The notes under the pieces: model-generated | The model's input: only the letters and a program-made list of their open reading frames with translations | What the model was told of the DNA's origin: nothing | Database searches by the model: none | Position numbers and translations under genes: made by a program | NCBI GenBank assembly: GCA_963848175.1 | Contig: CAWKCO010000011.1 | Location: forward strand, 248,001-312,000 | Direction of reading: 5' to 3' | Origin: JAMZMI01 sp963848175 | GTDB lineage: Bacteria; Bacteroidota; Bacteroidia; Cytophagales; Cyclobacteriaceae | DNA: 64,000 nt | In this document: piece by piece, positions 56,392 through 64,000 of the stretch | How positions within the stretch are numbered: position 1 is the first letter of the stretch | How the letters are laid out: every line of letters begins with the position of its first letter

Positions 56392-57528
56392 ATGGGGAAA
56401 ATAAACGTAGCAATCATCTTACCTACGGAAGAACTTTACAGTTCTTATTATGGGGGGGCTTTAGCTAGATGGACACATAAAGTTTACTCACAATTTGATG
56501 ATATTGATTTTAAAGTTTTTGCCAAAACTTGTGGAACTAAATTTGCTTACACGGATCCTATTTTTAAACATCCGTTTCTCAGATTTGTTCATTGGATAGA
56601 AAAAAATGTTGTCTCTAAAATATTACCTAAAAGAGAAGGATATTTATGGGTGCTCACATCCTATTTAGTTATTAGAAAATATGATGTTTTACACGTTTTC
56701 AACAGAGCTCATTATGTCTTACTATTCAGAAAATTAGGGTACACCAAACCCATTATTCTTCACTTACAAAACTTTCAGGTTAAAGATGAATCTGCAGTTT
56801 TTTTTAGTAGAGTATTAGAGAAATCCACACTTATTGTGGCTTGTAGCTACGCTGTAAAAAGAGACCTAGAACAAAAAATAGGTGAAAAGGATAGTATAAA
56901 AGTAATTTATAACGCCGCTGATACATCCATCTTTTTTCCATCTCATATAAAAAAAACCCAAAGTATTTTATTCTCGGCACGAATCATTCCTGAAAAAGGA
57001 CTTGATTTACTTATAGACGTTCATCAGAAATTGTTAAGTTCTTTTCCTGACCTTATCCTAAAAATTGCTGGATCAGCTTATTTTGGACAACCGAACACAA
57101 AACTTACAGATTATGAAAAACAAATTCATGCTCTAATTCAAAATAGTAAAAACATCGAGCAACTGGGCTATCTACATCATGAAACTCAACTACCACACGC
57201 TTTGAATGAAGCCCTTCTTTTTTGCGCGCCCGCTATTTGGGAAGAAGCCTTTGGTATGAGCGTTGCTGAGGCCATGGCATGCGGCACCTGTGTGATTGTC
57301 AGCAGATCAGGTGGTATGATAGAACTGGTAGATAACGAAAATCTCATATTTTCTAAATCTGATAAAGTTGATCTGCAAAACAAACTCACATTGTTACTTC
57401 GGAATCAGGCTTTTACTCAACTTCAGGGCTTAAAAGGCTACCAAAGAGTAAAAGAAACCTTTAATTGGAATGTCATTGCTTCCCAATTTGGAGAATTAAT
57501 AAAAGGATTAAATTCAAATAGAAAATAA
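56392..57528 (+). CDS. Glycosyltransferase, GT4-like (GT-B fold)
   Basis: 378 residues. N-domain VAIILPTEELYSSYYGGALARW; C-domain ILFSARIIPEKGLDLLIDVHQ, FCAPAIWEEAFGMSVAEAMACG (the E-x7-E motif) and VIVSRSGGMIELVD, standard for retaining GT4 enzymes. Transfers a sugar from a nucleotide donor. Confidence 0.9.
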   Translation: MGKINVAIILPTEELYSSYYGGALARWTHKVYSQFDDIDFKVFAKTCGTKFAYTDPIFKHPFLRFVHWIEKNVVSKILPKREGYLWVLTSYLVIRKYDVLHVFNRAHYVLLFRKLGYTKPIILHLQNFQVKDESAVFFSRVLEKSTLIVACSYAVKRDLEQKIGEKDSIKVIYNAADTSIFFPSHIKKTQSILFSARIIPEKGLDLLIDVHQKLLSSFPDLILKIAGSAYFGQPNTKLTDYEKQIHALIQNSKNIEQLGYLHHETQLPHALNEALLFCAPAIWEEAFGMSVAEAMACGTCVIVSRSGGMIELVDNENLIFSKSDKVDLQNKLTLLLRNQAFTQLQGLKGYQRVKETFNWNVIASQFGELIKGLNSNRK

Positions 57529-57579
57529 TTATCGTAATGATCAGTTATGTATGACAAAGTATAGTTTAATAATAATCTC

Positions 57580-58742
57580 ATGAAAATAGCTCATTTCGTA
57601 GAATCTTTCAGTCCCCTTTCCGAAACTTTTGTTCATAACAAAATAGCATCCCTAGAATCGGCAGAAGTTCAAAATTTCATTTATACCCCCTCAATCATAG
57701 AAACATTTAGAGTTTTTCACCCCACAATATTATTGAACAAAAAGGTTCAATTAAAGGATCGAATACTATATAAATTAATCTATTGGTTTGGCGAAAAAGA
57801 AAGATTGAAAGCATTGGATTTATCATTATTTACTGACTCTCTATATCAAAACCTGAAAAAAAATCCTCCCGACATTATATATGCACATTTTGGCCCCTTG
57901 GGTTAGCCGCTTTGCCAATAGCCCAATCAATGAATATACCCTTAATCTGTAACTTTTATGGTTATGATCTTTCAACATATCTCAAGTCAAAATACTGGTC
58001 TAACCGTTATAAAATTGAGCTCAACAATTGCACCGCTGTAATTGGCATTTCTTCATTTTTATGTGAGAAACTGAGCAAATTCATACATAAAAATAAAATT
58101 TACCAAATACCCCTTAGTATAAATTCAAAAATACTCGACTCATTTATTGAAAATTCTAGATCAAAAAATATCCAATTATGTTTTATAGGAAGATTAGTTG
58201 AAAAAAAATCTCCTTTAAGTCTCATTAAAGCTTTCAATATCGTTTTAAAGCAATTCCAAAGATCGGAGAAGGAAATTTGCTTGAACATAATAGGTGAAGG
58301 TCCCTTACTATTTCAAAGTAAAGCATTAGTAACCCGGCTCAATATGAATGATTTTGTTCACTTTCATGGAGCATTATCTCATGCCCAGACTATGAAAATT
58401 TTGTCATCTTCAGACATCTACGTACAACATTCAGTAACTGCTCGAAATGGGGATATGGAAGGGCAAGGTGTCACTCTGGCAGAGGCAGGATATTTTGGAC
58501 TCCCTGTGGTCACTACTGCACATAATGGCTTCAAAGATGTGGTTATTGATAAAGAAACTGGTTATTTAGTTCCAGAACACGATATTCAACAAATGGCAGA
58601 GAAAATATTGCTTCTTATTCAAAATGATAATTTAAGGAATAAAATGGGACAACAAGCCAGAATGCATATTTCCAAAAACTTTATGATCGACAAAGAAGTC
58701 AGTAAAACATTAGCACTTTTTCACTCGATTCTAGGCACATGA
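57580..58742 (+). CDS. Glycosyltransferase, GT4-like, frameshifted
   Basis: First frame (57580-57906) MKIAHFVESFSPLSETFVHN to PDIIYAHFGPLG meets a stop. The second continues LAALPIAQSMNIPLICNFYG, LCFIGRLVEKKSPLSLIKAF, EGQGVTLAEAGYFGLPVVTT and HNGFKDVV, a complete GT4 C-domain. One lost T in GGGTTAGCC near 57903 explains it. Its stop overlaps the next start (ATGA). Confidence 0.87.
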
Positions 58743-59929
58743 TACTTGACAGAATTAAAAAAAACAGAATTGCTTTCTCACTTTACCACATTCGATGGAC
58801 GCTTCGTAAGCTTTTAAAATTCAACCTTATCAATAAGACCAAATTAGTTTCTTTGTTCAAATCAGAGTTGGTTTTTGAAGATTTACAAATTGATTTTCAA
58901 CTACCTGAATATGGCGATCCCCAAAGCCTGTCACAAATTGAATACTTTGTGTCAAAGAAATTCGAAATAAATGCGGTGTATTATACCACGTTAAGAGATG
59001 TAGATTTATTGGGCCCTGTAGCCGTATTCGTTACTAATCAAAACCAAATTATTCTAACTTCCCAACTCGACAATCTTAAGGTTTTTGATCGCTGTAATCC
59101 TAAACACTTTAATAATCCTTCAAAATATTTAGTTGATCTTTATTTAGAAAAGGCGATTTGCCTCGTTAATATATATAACCATGGAACTCAAAAAAATTAT
59201 TTCCATTGGATTCAGGATAGTATTTCACAAATTGTGTGCTTAAAAAAAAGAGAAAATGACCTATCAGAATGGAAAATAGTTATTCCAGAAAATTGTCCAC
59301 AACCATTTTTGGATATTCTTATGTACATGGGAGTCTCGTACAATCAGCTCATCGTCTGGAAAAATTATAGCAGAGTCAAAGTGAGTGAACTATTTGCTTT
59401 TACTACAATCCGATCTGAAACAAACTACACAAGTTTACTTCACCCATTTGCTCTTCAACATTTTTCATATCTCGTTCAATCTAAAATAGTTGAACCTAGA
59501 CAGGATCTAAAAATATACATTTCACGAGCGAACTCCAGAGGAAGAAAAGTGATCGAAGAGGAAAAACTGCTTCACCTAATAGAATCCGAAGGATTTATAT
59601 CAGTACAACTAGAAAAATGCTCATTTGAAGAACAATACAGATTATTTTCAAGAGCAAAAATTGTGTTGGCATCACATGGTGCTGGGTTGACTAATATTGT
59701 TTTCTGTAAAACACAAACAGTCGTTATAGAACTTCTGAGTGAATCCTTTACGCATTATACAGATTACTTCTGTATTTCAACCTATTTTGATCTAAGTTAT
59801 AGTTTCGTTAAATGTGCTTCAATCAGAAATAAAGAAAATCCCGATCCAGATTTAAATGATATCATTATTCCATTCGATCATCTAACGACATTAATCCAAA
59901 ATAAAAATTCTAAAGGCATTAATAAGTAA
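58739..59929 (+). CDS. GT61-family (DUF563) glycosyltransferase
   Basis: 396 residues. KNYFHWIQDSISQIVCL, KIYISRANSRGRKVIEEEKL, and the hallmark VLASHGAGLTNIVFC match GT61, which adds xylose, GlcNAc or other sugars. Starts within the previous stop (4-nt overlap). Last plus-strand gene; convergent with the minus-strand cluster. Confidence 0.87.
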   Translation: MILDRIKKNRIAFSLYHIRWTLRKLLKFNLINKTKLVSLFKSELVFEDLQIDFQLPEYGDPQSLSQIEYFVSKKFEINAVYYTTLRDVDLLGPVAVFVTNQNQIILTSQLDNLKVFDRCNPKHFNNPSKYLVDLYLEKAICLVNIYNHGTQKNYFHWIQDSISQIVCLKKRENDLSEWKIVIPENCPQPFLDILMYMGVSYNQLIVWKNYSRVKVSELFAFTTIRSETNYTSLLHPFALQHFSYLVQSKIVEPRQDLKIYISRANSRGRKVIEEEKLLHLIESEGFISVQLEKCSFEEQYRLFSRAKIVLASHGAGLTNIVFCKTQTVVIELLSESFTHYTDYFCISTYFDLSYSFVKCASIRNKENPDPDLNDIIIPFDHLTTLIQNKNSKGINK

Positions 59930-59996
59930 TAAGGGCAAAAAATTATTCCTTGAACAAACAAATGCTGAATCCAATTTCGATCACATATCAATTAGT

Positions 59997-61217
59997 TTAT
60001 TCGAATATTTTCGATAAAACAGCATCAATTTTCTCTTTCGATCGGTATTCTAAGCCTACCCTTCGGCACCTGGCACGTTGCTGGTCTTTATCCTCAGAAA
60101 GCAGTCGCTCAATAGCCTTCCATTTATTAAGGACTTCTGCTGGAGTGAAGTCCGAAAGTACTACGCCCACATCTTCTTTATCAGCATAGTCATCATCTTC
60201 CGATACTCCCTCGCAAGTGATATAAGGCAGTCCACACAGCAAATACTCAGCAACTTTTGTCGGAGAGCGGTATCGTTGTGCTGGTGAAGGTGGCACGGCA
60301 CTGATTCCCATATCCACTGCAGAGATATAAGCCTTCACTTCTTCATTTGTGATATTGCGAGTCAAGAAATACGCATTCTCAGGAACATTTCGAGATTTGA
60401 ACCAAGTGCGAATCTCAGCATGATCATAGGTAGTAACCACAATAAAAAAAGCATGGGACTCCTTTTGATGAATACTTTGAAACACGTCAATTACTTCGTC
60501 CCTGAAGTACAAATCACCAAATTTTCCAATGTAAAGAAACAACGGTTGATCCTCTAGCCCTAACTGCTTGCGGATGGACGCCCGCCCTTCTGGACGAAAG
60601 TAAAAATCACTTCCATCAACTGCAGTAGGTGCTCTATATGTTTGTGCTTTGGACTGAATGTTTTCCAATAACTCTAGTCCATATTTGGTTCCGGTCATCA
60701 CGTGCTCAGCAGTTTTTCCAGCCCACCTTTCCAATCCACTTAGAATTTTGTATTTCAATGATTTTGGATGCCACAAGCCCAACTCTATCATAAAGTCGCT
60801 GTGCGGTTCATAAGAATAAATCACCAACTTCAATTTAAATAACTTTGAAAACACAACAGAAAAAGCCGCGGCTACATTGGCAAACGCAAAAATGTATCCC
60901 GTAGCATGCCTTAACCTGATAAAAAGAACCACCCACAAAGTGGATACCATATCATACAGTTTTTTGAAAATTAAAAAATTTCCTGTATGAAAGACTCGAG
61001 GATGCCAATAAATCCCAAATTCCTCAAGTTCCACACACTCAGTCTGCCTTTCTCCTTTGGTCATTGGGTATTGGGGTTGCTCAAAGGTGATAAGGTCAAA
61101 CCTAAAATCACCTTTTGTGCTCAGCGTCTTGATATAACTCAATAGCAAATTTTGAAATAGCGGATCTTTGTAGCTATTGTAAATAAATACAATTACGGAA
61201 ATCGGCTTTTTTTTCAC
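59997..61217 (-). CDS. Glycosyltransferase, GT4-like
   Basis: 406 residues. ISVIVFIYNSYKDPLF, FLYIGKFGDLYFRDEVIDVF, VDMGISAVPPSPAQRYRSPTKVAEYLLCGLPYI (donor-binding region). The last gene of a minus-strand chain; its start overlaps the GT2 stop by 4 nt. Confidence 0.82.
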   Translation of the reverse strand: MKKKPISVIVFIYNSYKDPLFQNLLLSYIKTLSTKGDFRFDLITFEQPQYPMTKGERQTECVELEEFGIYWHPRVFHTGNFLIFKKLYDMVSTLWVVLFIRLRHATGYIFAFANVAAAFSVVFSKLFKLKLVIYSYEPHSDFMIELGLWHPKSLKYKILSGLERWAGKTAEHVMTGTKYGLELLENIQSKAQTYRAPTAVDGSDFYFRPEGRASIRKQLGLEDQPLFLYIGKFGDLYFRDEVIDVFQSIHQKESHAFFIVVTTYDHAEIRTWFKSRNVPENAYFLTRNITNEEVKAYISAVDMGISAVPPSPAQRYRSPTKVAEYLLCGLPYITCEGVSEDDDYADKEDVGVVLSDFTPAEVLNKWKAIERLLSEDKDQQRARCRRVGLEYRSKEKIDAVLSKIFE

Positions 61218-62038
61218 GCAAACAGAATATTGAAGGGTGCTTTGATGGCAGAGAACAAGTCCTTTCCATCAAATAAGTAAGACAATATCATTATTTTAGT
61301 CGTGATCAATTTCAATCGAAGTACTGGCCATTGCCCTACATTTAACTCACTCTTAAGTTTTTTTATTACCTGAATATAGCCTTGTTCTAAACCTCTAAGA
61401 TTTTTCATGGCAGAGCCATCTCTTTGGCGATAAAGTAAAATACAGGATTTGGTATGACCATATTTCTTGCCTTTTGATATGGAAAGATAGAAAAACAAGT
61501 CTTCTGCATGAGTCATATCCTCTTGAAAACGATAAGCTACCTCTTGCTCACGTTTAATCATCCAGCTAGGACCAAATAAACATCTACCATCCAATACGAG
61601 CAAACGATCAAATGGATAACCTTCAAAATTGGGAGTATAGTTTTTACCTATCAATTGCAATTGGCTGTTGACATATTGCACGCTCCCATCTACAAAACTC
61701 AATTCAGGATTATTTACAAAAACCTCCATTCGAGCCCGTAAAGAATCTTGAGTCATCACGTCATCCGAGTCTAAGAAGCAGAAATAATCACCTTTCATTT
61801 GGCTCAATCCCAAATTTCTAGCTGCCCCCACTCCCTTATTAACTTGCTCAAAATAGTGAATCCGAGGGTCTGAGAAAGACTTGGCAATTAGCCCAGAGCC
61901 ATCCTTGCTACCATCATTTACCAAAATCAACTCCCAGTACTCGTAGCTCTGATCCAATACCGACTGGATCGTTTCTTGGAGAAAGGCTTCACTATTATAA
62001 ATAGGTGTGATTATGGAAATTAAGGCATCACTCATCAT
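61214..62038 (-). CDS. GT2-family glycosyltransferase
   Basis: 274 residues. ISIITPIYNSEAFLQETIQS, ELILVNDGSKDGSG (first Asp of the donor site), GVGAARNLGLSQMKGDYFCFLDSDD (DxD). GT-A fold; adds sugars from UDP/dTDP donors on the inner membrane face. Coupled upstream to the PIN gene by a 4-nt overlap. Confidence 0.93.
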   Translation of the reverse strand: MMSDALISIITPIYNSEAFLQETIQSVLDQSYEYWELILVNDGSKDGSGLIAKSFSDPRIHYFEQVNKGVGAARNLGLSQMKGDYFCFLDSDDVMTQDSLRARMEVFVNNPELSFVDGSVQYVNSQLQLIGKNYTPNFEGYPFDRLLVLDGRCLFGPSWMIKREQEVAYRFQEDMTHAEDLFFYLSISKGKKYGHTKSCILLYRQRDGSAMKNLRGLEQGYIQVIKKLKSELNVGQWPVLRLKLITTKIMILSYLFDGKDLFSAIKAPFNILFA

Positions 62039-62490
62039 CGTTGAACAAACATAGTATTTACAAAGAAATGAAAAATGTGCTGTGTGGTAATAACACGATC
62101 AAATCCTTTCGCTATCAATCCCTTTTCTAATTTTTTATCACCAGTCCACAACCTGCCTTTTATTCTCAGAGCCAAAGCAACAAATAGCAAGTCATCTTCA
62201 TCCACGTCATGAGTTAGTCCTAAGGCTTCTTGTAAATACTCATCTTCTATCATTTCGGCATCAATGAATCGAATTTTCTTAGTAACCAATTCCTCAATTT
62301 GAACAATATCTGAAATTGGTTTTTCGGTTAAATCAGCCAGTTTTTGGTGATAATTCTGTAGTTCGTATTTTAGATAGCTACATGAATAAAGACGCATAGA
62401 AGGATGCGATAACATTAAGATTTGACCGATTCTACTTTTCTGATTGAGAATAGCACTAAAGACAATATTGGTATCTACTACCAACTTCAT
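62035..62490 (-). CDS. PIN-domain toxin within the glycosyltransferase operon
   Basis: 151 residues. MKLVVDTNIVFSAILNQKS (first Asp), VDEDDLLFVALAL and GRLWTGDKKLEKGL (later Asps) fit a VapC/PINc-like nuclease. It overlaps the antitoxin (62487-62490) and the GT2 gene (62035-62038) by 4 nt each. Confidence 0.87.
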   Translation of the reverse strand: MKLVVDTNIVFSAILNQKSRIGQILMLSHPSMRLYSCSYLKYELQNYHQKLADLTEKPISDIVQIEELVTKKIRFIDAEMIEDEYLQEALGLTHDVDEDDLLFVALALRIKGRLWTGDKKLEKGLIAKGFDRVITTQHIFHFFVNTMFVQR

Positions 62491-62690
62491 TTAATGAATT
62501 TTGAACGATTTTCCTTCCACCAATTCCCATTCAACTCTCTGGCTAAACCATCAACAGCATCTTGGCCAAGCTGATTATTAGTGGTTAACTCCTTATACTT
62601 GACATAGTCCACTATTTCTTGAAGATCATCGGTATCTACGGTATTTGAGATTCTCAGAATAATCTCTTTATCGGTTTTTTCTATGATCAT
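62487..62690 (-). CDS. Antitoxin partner of the PIN toxin
   Basis: 67 residues from ATG 62690. MIIEKTDKEIILRISNTVDT, DDLQEIVDYVKYKELTTNNQ and the tail ELNGNWWKENRSKFIK match the small Bacteroidota antitoxin type that precedes PIN genes. Upstream gap of 81 bp to the GT gene. Confidence 0.7.
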   Translation of the reverse strand: MIIEKTDKEIILRISNTVDTDDLQEIVDYVKYKELTTNNQLGQDAVDGLARELNGNWWKENRSKFIK

Positions 62691-62771
62691 GACAGTAACC
62701 CTTTTTATAAAGTTAAACATTCTTTTCAATGAATTTGAGAGATACTGAGCAATCACCTACACCAGCTCAAC

Positions 62772-63866
62772 TTAATTACAACTTAAAAGCTCCTCCACCC
62801 TTTCCAACTGTCGTTCATACGTATTTTCCATCGCCAACGCTTTTCGCTTATCCCTCAACTCTTCAGCGTTCCAGCTTTCAAGGTTGCACATCACCTCAGC
62901 GAGCAAAGCCGGCCATTCAGAATTATCCATACTCATGGCCACCAAACCCCTCAGATTTTCAAACTCTCCAGTATAGGTGCACACCACCGTTCGCCCAGAC
63001 CCCAGATATTCCATCATCTTATGCGGATTGGCTTGGTCTGCATGATGCGCCTGCTGATAAGCAATGAACAAAACATCCGCTGCTTGGTACAATGCAGGCA
63101 GCTGCGCAGAAGCAACTTTCTCCATCCGATAAACATTAGGCAGTCCAAATACCTCTCGCTTAAATCCATGCATCATATTGACTTTTTCATCAAAATCAAG
63201 CCCTCCCGATCCCACAAAAATAAAATCCACATCGATTAGCTTTTTGGCAGCATCCGCAATGATCTCCCAGTCTAGATAACGCATCGCAAGATTGCCAGCA
63301 TAGAATGCTTTTTTGTTATTTCGTCCTGGCAAGCTTGCAGTTTTCACTTCTGTTTGCTGATGGTTATATCCGTGATTGATTTTGAATGTTTTTGGATTAA
63401 ACACTCGCAACCGCTCTTTGATTTGCTCCGTAGTGCAAAAACAAAAGTCGGCAGAGGTAGCTGCACGTTCGGTCTCAAAATCCTGGTTGAGATCTACGAT
63501 ATGCGAAATTTTCAACACATGCTTTGGCAAGGCGTCAAAATCGTAAAATACAGAATTGTCAAACGACCAGATCACATCAAATTTGGTGTTGGAAATAGCT
63601 TGTAATTGCTCCCACGACTTTCTGAAGAAAGCTCTTCTGAGCCACTTCGGAAAGAAACGCAATCCTTTTACAAACCCAAAGTAATTTAATACCTGAAGAC
63701 CTTCATATTCGGTCGCTTTTACCGACAACCCTCTTCCGGGGGGATTTAGGAAAAATACCTTGTTTCCCAACTGCGCCAAATGCACAGCATAGTGATGTTT
63801 AGAAACAAAAAGATGCCCCCAAGGCTCTGGAGATACGATCAATATGGATTTATCTTTTAATATCAT
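62772..63866 (-). CDS. Glycosyltransferase, GT-B fold (family 1/4 type)
   Basis: 364 residues from ATG 63866 (TTG at 63887 rejected). SILIVSPEPWGHLFVSKHHYA, KVFFLNPPGRG, FDVIWSFDNSVF, KAFYAGNLAMRYLDWEII and HADQANPHKMMEYLGSGRTVV, the last being the donor-binding motif of polysaccharide GTs. It starts inside the stop of the upstream gene. Confidence 0.85.
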   Translation of the reverse strand: MILKDKSILIVSPEPWGHLFVSKHHYAVHLAQLGNKVFFLNPPGRGLSVKATEYEGLQVLNYFGFVKGLRFFPKWLRRAFFRKSWEQLQAISNTKFDVIWSFDNSVFYDFDALPKHVLKISHIVDLNQDFETERAATSADFCFCTTEQIKERLRVFNPKTFKINHGYNHQQTEVKTASLPGRNNKKAFYAGNLAMRYLDWEIIADAAKKLIDVDFIFVGSGGLDFDEKVNMMHGFKREVFGLPNVYRMEKVASAQLPALYQAADVLFIAYQQAHHADQANPHKMMEYLGSGRTVVCTYTGEFENLRGLVAMSMDNSEWPALLAEVMCNLESWNAEELRDKRKALAMENTYERQLERVEELLSCN

Positions 63867-64000
63867 TTGCTCATAGGATCGATCCAATCCAAATAATTGT
63901 CCTGGTTAATTACATCAAAACCTGCATCCGGATAGGCTTTTGCCCACGCCGCAGGCGGTTTCACCCGCTTCCTTGGGTTCCATTTAAACTCATATCCACT
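63863..64000 (-). CDS. C-terminal end of an unidentified protein (runs off the right edge)
   Basis: 45 residues visible: SGYEFKWNPRKRVKPPAAWA then AYPDAGFDVINQDNYLDWI and DPMSK. Too short to classify; probably another polysaccharide gene since its TGA overlaps the next ATG (63863-63866). Confidence 0.6.
   Translation of the reverse strand, partial: SGYEFKWNPRKRVKPPAAWAKAYPDAGFDVINQDNYLDWIDPMSK

Noticed and set aside
1..64000. Prophage or integrative conjugative element
   Set aside because: No integrase, terminase, portal, relaxase or tra genes; accessory genes are singles or pairs.
1..64000. tRNA or rRNA genes
   Set aside because: No cloverleaf or rRNA core sequences noticed in the intergenic spaces on reading both strands; a covariance-model scan was not possible.

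Overview
The window is from a member of the Bacteroidota, most likely a marine or soil Cytophagales-type gliding bacterium. The reasons are a SusC/SusD pair, three secreted proteins ending in a type IX secretion C-terminal sorting domain, near-absent Shine-Dalgarno sequences, AT-rich DNA, Bacteroidota-only families and an IS21 element of the Bacteroidota kind. No rRNA, tRNA, CRISPR array or prophage was seen.

Layout. 1-3.5 kb: leuA (cut by the left edge) and two proteins of unknown function. 3.6-13.9 kb: a minus-strand outer-membrane uptake locus of SusC, SusD, an IPT/Calx-beta surface protein and a 13-Asp-box GH74-like beta-propeller; the last two are T9SS cargo. 14.4-25.5 kb: housekeeping and stress genes (vWA membrane protein, fabG, lpdA, a MazEF-type pair with a broken toxin, a Crp-like regulator, an amidase, an FAD monooxygenase carrying a DnaJ-type zinc motif, VF530). 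25.5-33.5 kb: an accessory island of single genes or pairs, all on the plus strand (Fic, DUF6326, RhuM, a lipoprotein, a SIR2-like/DUF4917-like protein, a soluble-plus-membrane pair). Each is preceded by a copy of the same 50-120 bp promoter-like repeat. 33.6-36.8 kb: a 21-bp satellite, remains of an older insertion sequence and a complete IS21-family element. 36.9-53 kb: mixed genes including three toxin-antitoxin type loci, a rhomboid protease, a lipoprotein-anchored glutamate racemase homologue, a beta-helix protein with 32 glutamates in a row, tpx, an MFS transporter and dinB. 52.7-54.2 kb: an autoregulated TetR/hydrolase pair. 54.4-64 kb: an Rpn-type nuclease gene and two convergent glycosyltransferase clusters for surface polysaccharide; a PIN toxin-antitoxin pair is translationally coupled into the minus-strand one.

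Three patterns stand out. First, the shared repeat in front of each accessory gene at 25-32 kb. Second, three places where one accessory gene sits between direct duplicates of the end of a neighbouring core gene (42.0-42.5 kb, 51.0-52.6 kb, 54.3-55.4 kb). Third, about eight otherwise well-conserved genes carry a single frameshift (vWA gene, lpdA, mazF, fic, dinB, hydrolase, rpn, one glycosyltransferase). That density suggests either indel errors in the assembly or active decay, and raw reads should be checked before any of them is called a pseudogene.

All family names come from reading motifs; no database search was run.
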